From Raphanus sativus (Eukaryota; Streptophyta; Magnoliopsida; Brassicales; Brassicaceae), in contig NW_026615344.1 in assembly GCF_000801105.2 (NCBI RefSeq), positions 1-64,000 on the forward strand: a stretch of DNA of 64,000 nucleotides, written 5' to 3'. Every line of letters starts with the position of its first letter. Position 1 is the stretch's first letter. The translations under genes were made by a program, and so were the position numbers. The notes beneath the pieces are model-generated. The model worked only from the letters and a program-made list of their open reading frames with translations, was not told the DNA's origin and did not search any database. Positions 59,032 through 64,000 of the stretch are shown one piece after another.

Positions 59032-59968
59032 ACAATAATATCCATATATTTTGATACATCTAATCCTCTCTCTTAAACTTCTCCGCCTTCTCTCTTCAAC
59101 CCTATCAATCTGAATCGTGTTTCCGGCCAACGGTTTTGGCTTTCTCAGCCACCGTTGGTCGGGTTTATACCTTGCATGTCCTTTTGTCTTTGATCAAAGC
59201 TATTCTGTTGGTTTTTCTAGATCTAGATCCAAAATTTTGTTGAAGGGATTAGAGTTTTATCGGTGTGGGTTTCTTTGGTTCTGATTCTTTAGTTCTGATT
59301 CAGCCTTCTTTTCCCGATCTATGCACTGTCTCTTCGTTTCTCGCGGATGCACTTTGGGATCTTGATCTAAAGATTCTCTGTTCTTGGTCTGCATGTGTGT
59401 TTATGGTCACATCTTCTAGTGATTTTAGCATGGTATTGAAGGATGTGCTTATCCTTGTTCTCGATTGCAACGGGTCGGATTCTGGCGATGGTTAGAATTT
59501 CCGTCTCGTCTTCAAGGATTTGGGGCTTCGGCTCATTCTGAACCTTGACGTGGAGGTTGAATGGTAAAATTTGGTCTTCTTCCTCTTGGGTTATGTCTTT
59601 GCAAGTTCTCGTGGCTCGTCAGATGTTCGTCGTCGGAGCAATATACAGAGATGCGGACTCTCCCTGAATAAAGTTTGTCTTTGGGTGTGTTATGTCTTCC
59701 TTCTGCCTTGCTATTATCTCTTGTTTGATTGTGTGTTTTCAGATTCGATCTAGACTAATCTATCAGTTTATGCTTTGATCCTTGTTCATAATGGTTTGTC
59801 TTAGTTTCCGGAGAATTTGTTCAATTCTACCGGCTTATGTTTCCAACGGAAGGCTTTGTTTCCGGTTGGCTTTAGTTTCTAGGGGTTGCATGTAACTCGC
59901 TAGCTCTGTTCTTCTCTGTGTATTACTCTTTCATGTTCAATGAAATCCTTCAGTGTGAAAAAAAAAAA
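59032..59968 (+). mobile_element. Retroposed sequence with poly-A and 16-bp target repeat, inside the MULE
   Basis: 937 bp ending in TTCAATGAAATCCTTCAGTG followed by TG and a run of A. The target repeat GAATGAGGATATAAAT is at 59016-59031 and 59969-59984. The body is GC-richer than its surroundings, with no protein domain recognised. It is either a 5'-truncated LINE or a processed transcript copy; I cannot decide. Confidence 0.85.
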
Positions 59969-60272
59969 GAATGAGGATATAAATTTTGTCAATTGAGAAT
60001 GAATGAGGATATAATCCAATGGTTAGAAAATGAAACATATATAAATTTTGTCAATTATGTCAGATTTAATCTAGACCACAGAATGAGAAGAGAGATGTGT
60101 GGTTGAGCTTATACTTAGTTACAAGTTGACTAATTATTTAGAAAAGAAATACGTTGTTAGAAGAAAGTGTCCTAGGAGTTGAAACTGTCTTTTTGTGTAA
60201 TAAAAACTTCAAAACTGTCTTACAATGTAATTGTTTCATTTATAAACTTGTAACTTTGTGCTGAGTCGCGTA

Positions 60273-60960
60273 GAGTTATTCTTGGATTCACCCCCTAAGA
60301 TGAACTTCTAGGTTAACCAACCAATAGGATTTAGTTATTTCAAACTTGACATCATTTAAAAAAGGAAACAAAATATTATCAAATTATATTACATTTTAAA
60401 AATAAAAAATAAAGTAAAAATAAAATAAAATAAAGTAAAAATAAATAAAATAATACTAAAAATGCAAAAAATAAATATATTTTTTCAAAAAAATAAATTA
60501 ATACCACAAAAAAACAATAATCTCTAAATGTTAAACCCTAAATCCTTTAGTAAACCTTTGGATAAATTATAAAACTTTGATTTAAAAAAAACTATTTATA
60601 ACACAATCAACAAAAAACTATACCCTAAATCCTAATCTTAAACCCTAAACCCTTGGGTAAATCCTAAACCCTTGGATAAATCCGAAATTCTTGGATAAAT
60701 CTTAAAATTTAAGATTTATCCAAAAGTCTAAGATTTAATGTTTGTTGGGAGCGTTAAAAATATTTTTTGAAAATATTTTTTTTTAGATTAAAAAGTTTTT
60801 TTTTGTGATTAATATAATTTTTATTTTAAAAGTATAATATAATTCGATAATATTTTGTTTCCTTTTTAAAAGATATTGAATCTTAAATGACACAATCTGA
60901 CAATCCTATTGGTTGGTGAACCTAGAGGTTCACCTTAGGGAGTGAACCCAAGAATAAGTC
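60273..60960. mobile_element. MULE-like MITE, 688 bp
   Basis: Long inverted ends GAGTTATTCTTGGATTCACC / GACTTATTCTTGGGTTCACT. The flanks AGTCGCGTA (60264-60272) and ATTCGCATA (60961-60969) look like a 9-bp target repeat with two changes. Absent from the left arm (near 12160). The ends are related to the foldback at 16968-17746, and CCCTAAA-like words occur inside. Confidence 0.82.
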
Positions 60961-62494
60961 ATTCGCATATCTATCTTGGAAGTTTTTTCAAGTGTCTTTC
61001 AATCCTATGTTCGATATTTGATTCATCAAAATAATTACCGAAATTGAGTTCTTCTAATAAATAAATAATCATTTTATTTCAGTTTTGTTTTGAATTAAAT
61101 GTTCATAAACTTCTTTGATAGAGTAATCTTAACAAAAAAACACTAAACATTTTCGACTCAAACGAAACAAAACCTAAATGCCAAGCCTTACATATTATGG
61201 CTTTTGAGATGGTAATATATTATATGTAATATCATTGTATATATGTCATCTTCATGAAATTAATCTGGCCGGCCAACTGATTTTGCTACGATGTGTTACC
61301 ACTTACCGTTAAGTTGCTATCAATTTTATTTAGCTTTATAAAAAAAATCTCGAAAATCTATATAGTTATTTTAACGGGTACGTATCGTATTCGTTCATAC
61401 TATACAGCCATATCTTAAAAGGATAGGAATGTCATAAGAGTTTATTATTATTATTAACCAAGCCACCTTATAATTTATAAAAAAAAAAGCGTTTGTCTCG
61501 AATAAAATTTTTAAATTTTTTTGTCACAAAAAAATAACTTTCAAGAATAAAAATGACCAAATGTTTTATTGAAAAATAAAAAGACCCTTATATCCTAAGT
61601 ATATAAGTACAAATGAAAAAAATAAGAATAAAAATAAAGAATAATTTTTAAATAGTTTCAAATTATATGTTTTAAAATTTGAGCTATTTTATAAATTTTC
61701 CTTTTTTGATTTTTTTTTCAAATTTTCTTTTTGAAATTCGAAAAATGTTTTTTTATAACTTTTTTAGCTTTTAATATTTCTATTTACAGTTACATTAGTA
61801 ACAACTGATTAAGCTTTTTGAAACATATATTATATATAGTATAAATGTATATTCACATATTTAATAAAATATTTTTGTCATTTTGATTCTTAGAAACTAT
61901 ATTTGTGAAAAAAAAACTTTTTAGAGCTATCTAAGTGTATTTTTCTTGAGAAAAATGCTGTAATATGTAATCTTGGCTGATATAAGATGAAAACGATCTC
62001 TGAGATAAACAGAAAAACAACTTAAAACTGAAATCATTGAACAATAATTGATTTAAGAATAGAAACACAAAGCTAAATGGGCGACATGGTTGTCAACAGT
62101 TTAATTTAGCTTTGGAATATGAATGAAGAGCCCCCACACCATTCCTCTGAAAGCAACTTCATACCTACCGTACGTACCAGTGTGTTTAATTATTACAGTT
62201 ATAATCTTAAGTTAAGATCAAAATCATATTTGTTAGGTCACATTTTGTCTAATCACGAAGAGGATTGTAAGTACTCTTCCACATACACATATGATTATTG
62301 TCCTTTTGTAGATTGCAAGTACCTTTTCACAAGAATACACATTCATACTCTCTATATATTCGCTTCAACTATCACCAAAATCTTTCACAATATCTTTTGG
62401 ATCTCATTTCTCTATCCTATTTTCCTTCCCATGCCCAAACAAGAAGCTTTCTTCTCCCGACACCTCCTCCCGATTCAGAACACCTCAATTACCA
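60961..62494. other. Intergenic; shared with the left arm to 62269, then private
   Basis: 61837-62269 is the empty site for the left-arm Helitron and LTR element. 62270-62494 is host sequence cut off in the left contig by the retrotransposon; it includes a likely promoter and leader of the next gene. Confidence 0.5.
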
Positions 62495-62722
62495 ATGGAG
62501 CCAGTTAAGACCTCCAGGTTCATCACCGAGGTGACTCCGGCTAAGTTGATAGCTGCGACGAGAGAGCCATTCAAGAACATGTTGACCACAATCTCCGAGG
62601 AAGATTTCGACTTTGAAGAGTTAGTCAGAGCCACCGCAGAGAGACTCTCTTCGTCATGTCCAGGCTTCTCCTCCTGGTCTCTTGGTCACTATGCCAAGAC
62701 CAACACGCTCTCTTCTTCTTAG
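62495..62722 (+). CDS. Small uncharacterised plant protein, 75 aa
   Basis: A single open frame starting MEPVKTSRFITEVTPAKLIA and ending AKTNTLSSS. It has no signal peptide or membrane segment; the middle is acidic (TISEEDFDFEELVRATAERL) and the end Ser-rich. Codon use and GC content stand out from the AT-rich flanks, and a CT-rich leader precedes the ATG. I do not recognise a family. Arabidopsis has small unknown genes in this neighbourhood, so an ortholog is likely, but that is inference. Overlapping frames at 62119-62534 are shadows of the leader. Confidence 0.6.
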   Translation: MEPVKTSRFITEVTPAKLIAATREPFKNMLTTISEEDFDFEELVRATAERLSSSCPGFSSWSLGHYAKTNTLSSS

Positions 62723-63325
62723 ACCATTACATCTTTTTAAACTTTTCAATAAGATTAAGACCGAAGAAATCATACGTTTCTTGGCTCAATCATCCATCAA
62801 CTTGTTTAAAGAAAATCTATTTGTAATCTCTCATCAGAGCTGTTTGTTAAATTTTTCATTTGCCTGCGGCTTCTTTTTTGATCGATTTTTTACGTACTAG
62901 CAACAAACGATCCATTTATTTTGTTATTATAACCCACGTTAGTCTTTAAAGAATAGATAACAGATCAAAACTAAAGCCAAGAATGCTCTATACTAGTCAA
63001 CACCGGACTAAGATTTGTGTGAAATGTTCATCCATAATGGGGGGAAAAGTTCAGAGAAGGTTCAATATATTATATATACATTATGAGATTTTTTCCCCCG
63101 TTAACTACTTGTTACTCTCTTCCAAAAAATGTAACAAGGAAAAATAATTCACTTTTCACCATCACGGGAAAAAAAAAACTCTCCATACCCTCTCTCCTGT
63201 TTGTATTACACACAACCAACGGGATGCTTCAAGCAAAATGAGAGATGTGATGAAGATGTAGACTGAGGAGAGTGTAGAGGGGACCAAGTAGAGACTTTTA
63301 ACGGGTTAAACAAACCATGAATGGT
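62723..63325. other. Intergenic between convergent genes
   Basis: 3' flanks of the small gene and of the minus-strand gene. Nothing else seen. Confidence 0.5.
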
Positions 63326-64000
63326 TCACGAGTATTTCTTCTTGCCAATTTTCCGGAGCCGGTTTACAAGATGTGCTTTCAATTCATCTGGAATCTGAAG
63401 GGAATTTGATTTTACATCTCCGATCAACCTCCTCCTGCACAGGGTCCAACCGTTAAGTCACGGAATGAGTTATAAGAAAGTACAACGCTACAAGAAGTCA
63501 GTCTCCTATATGTGCAAGTATAACACGTGCGAAAGAAGCAAACTCGGGTTTCACTTACTTTAAGTCGTTACCATCTTCTCCTGATTGCTCTGTACACAAT
63601 CTCTTCTTGGCACGCATGGAGATCTCTACTTGATCATACCATCCACATGACAGTAAAAATGAGGACGCGTCTTTCTTCAGGCTGAGGAAAATATGCAAAC
63701 ACATTCTAACGTTAGCTATGTCATCAGATACAAGAGGAAGTTATGTAGCACAGGTACAAGCCGAAGTTACCTCTCTTTAATTGCTTCAAGTTCATCCCGA
63801 GACGATTCGTCTTTCCTAAGTAAAATGCAGGGGTCTTGGTTTGTCGAAGAGCCCACGACTTCGGGTTGTGTTGTGCTAGCACCATCCTTAATTTCCTGGT
63901 GATCAGTTCCATTTTGCGAACCATCATTACTCTCGCATGAATGAAGCAAGTTATCTTTGTGATGATCACCCCCATTGCTGGAGCCGTTAGGCTCATGGGG
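63326..64000 (-). CDS. C-terminal exons of an unidentified plant protein (possibly ubiquitin protease UBP25)
   Basis: Three exons read well on the minus strand: 64000-63771 (continues beyond the window), 63681-63559 and 63434-63326, with consistent splice phases (AG|C, AA|G) and GT...AG borders. The first is a Ser/Asn/Asp-rich linker (DDxxQNGTDHQEIKDGAST region); the second encodes SFLLSCGWYDQVEISMRAKK; the third ends LVNRLRKIGKKKYS and TGA. The visible part has no catalytic domain. UBP25 is suggested only by position (in Arabidopsis it lies a few genes beyond DVL19) and a basic tail; treat it as a guess. Exon structure is the firmer claim. Confidence 0.6.

Larger units (their letters stand above)
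57178..60237. mobile_element. MULE-like transposon, 3.06 kb, 9-bp target repeat, with a retroposon nested inside
   Basis: The target repeat ATTTATAAA is at 57169-57177 and 60238-60246; the left arm has the empty site near 12180. The terminal inverted repeats of about 80 bases share GGCAGTTTTCATGTTTTTAT / GACAGTTTTGAAGTTTTTAT and TTCTAAC. An inner inverted repeat (about 57415-57800 with 58646-59020) encloses a GA-rich spacer. No transposase domain recognised, so it is non-autonomous. Confidence 0.9.
43618..62269 (-). repeat. Right arm of giant inverted repeat (about 18.7 kb)
   Basis: Reverse-complement copy of 7815-24922. It starts at the last N of the gap, inside PME3 intron 2, and ends where the left arm is interrupted by the LTR element. 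It is longer than the left arm because of a 4.0 kb Helitron, a 3.1 kb MULE and two smaller insertions. Confidence 0.93.

Overview
The window is nuclear DNA of a flowering plant, almost certainly a Brassicaceae (Brassica/Raphanus type). The genes have plant-only families, GT-AG introns and near-Arabidopsis protein sequence (PME3, FAB1B, a DVL/RTFL peptide, an ATL-type RING-H2 protein). Intergenic DNA is AT-rich and packed with Helitrons, MULE-like foldback elements, SINEs and a Ty3/gypsy element.

Layout. 1-7814: a minus-strand Ty3/gypsy (Tat-lineage) LTR retrotransposon that runs off the left edge, arranged as LTR / 1.4 kb non-coding domain / LTR / gag-pol. 7815-24922: left arm of a very large inverted repeat, with a DVL peptide gene, a RING-H2 gene and the first two exons of a complete PME3 (19397-26147). 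26148-34480: no gene; a SINE, tandem duplications and a cluster of Helitron ends. 34481-36833: a second pectinesterase (PME1/PME26 type) broken by single-base frameshifts. 38021-43517: the 3' two thirds or more of FAB1B (PIKfyve-type lipid kinase) on the minus strand, also full of 1-nt frameshifts. 43518-43617: exactly 100 N. 43618-62269: right arm, an inverted second copy of PME3 (exons 1-2 only), RING-H2 and DVL. 62495-62722: a small unknown gene. 63326-64000: the 3' end of a minus-strand gene, possibly UBP25.

The main point. The two arms are reverse complements of each other over about 17 kb, apart from private transposon insertions. Read from the right edge, the right contig runs (UBP25-like)-(small gene)-DVL-RING-PME3 and stops at the gap inside PME3 intron 2. 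Read from the left, the other contig runs retrotransposon-DVL-RING-PME3-PME26-FAB1B and stops at the gap inside FAB1B. Both genes are cut by the same 100-N gap. The simplest reading is two overlapping contigs (alleles or homoeologs) joined in the wrong orientation; a true inverted segmental duplication is the alternative. In either case the two arms act as each other's empty-site control, which fixes the exact boundaries of at least nine private transposon insertions.

Function. PME3 and the neighbouring pectinesterase de-esterify cell-wall pectin; FAB1B makes PtdIns(3,5)P2 on endosomes; the RING-H2 protein is a likely membrane E3 ubiquitin ligase; the DVL peptide is a small regulator of polar cell proliferation. 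They are neighbours through conserved Brassicaceae gene order, not an operon-like functional unit. I found no convincing undescribed system; the structural findings are the interesting part.
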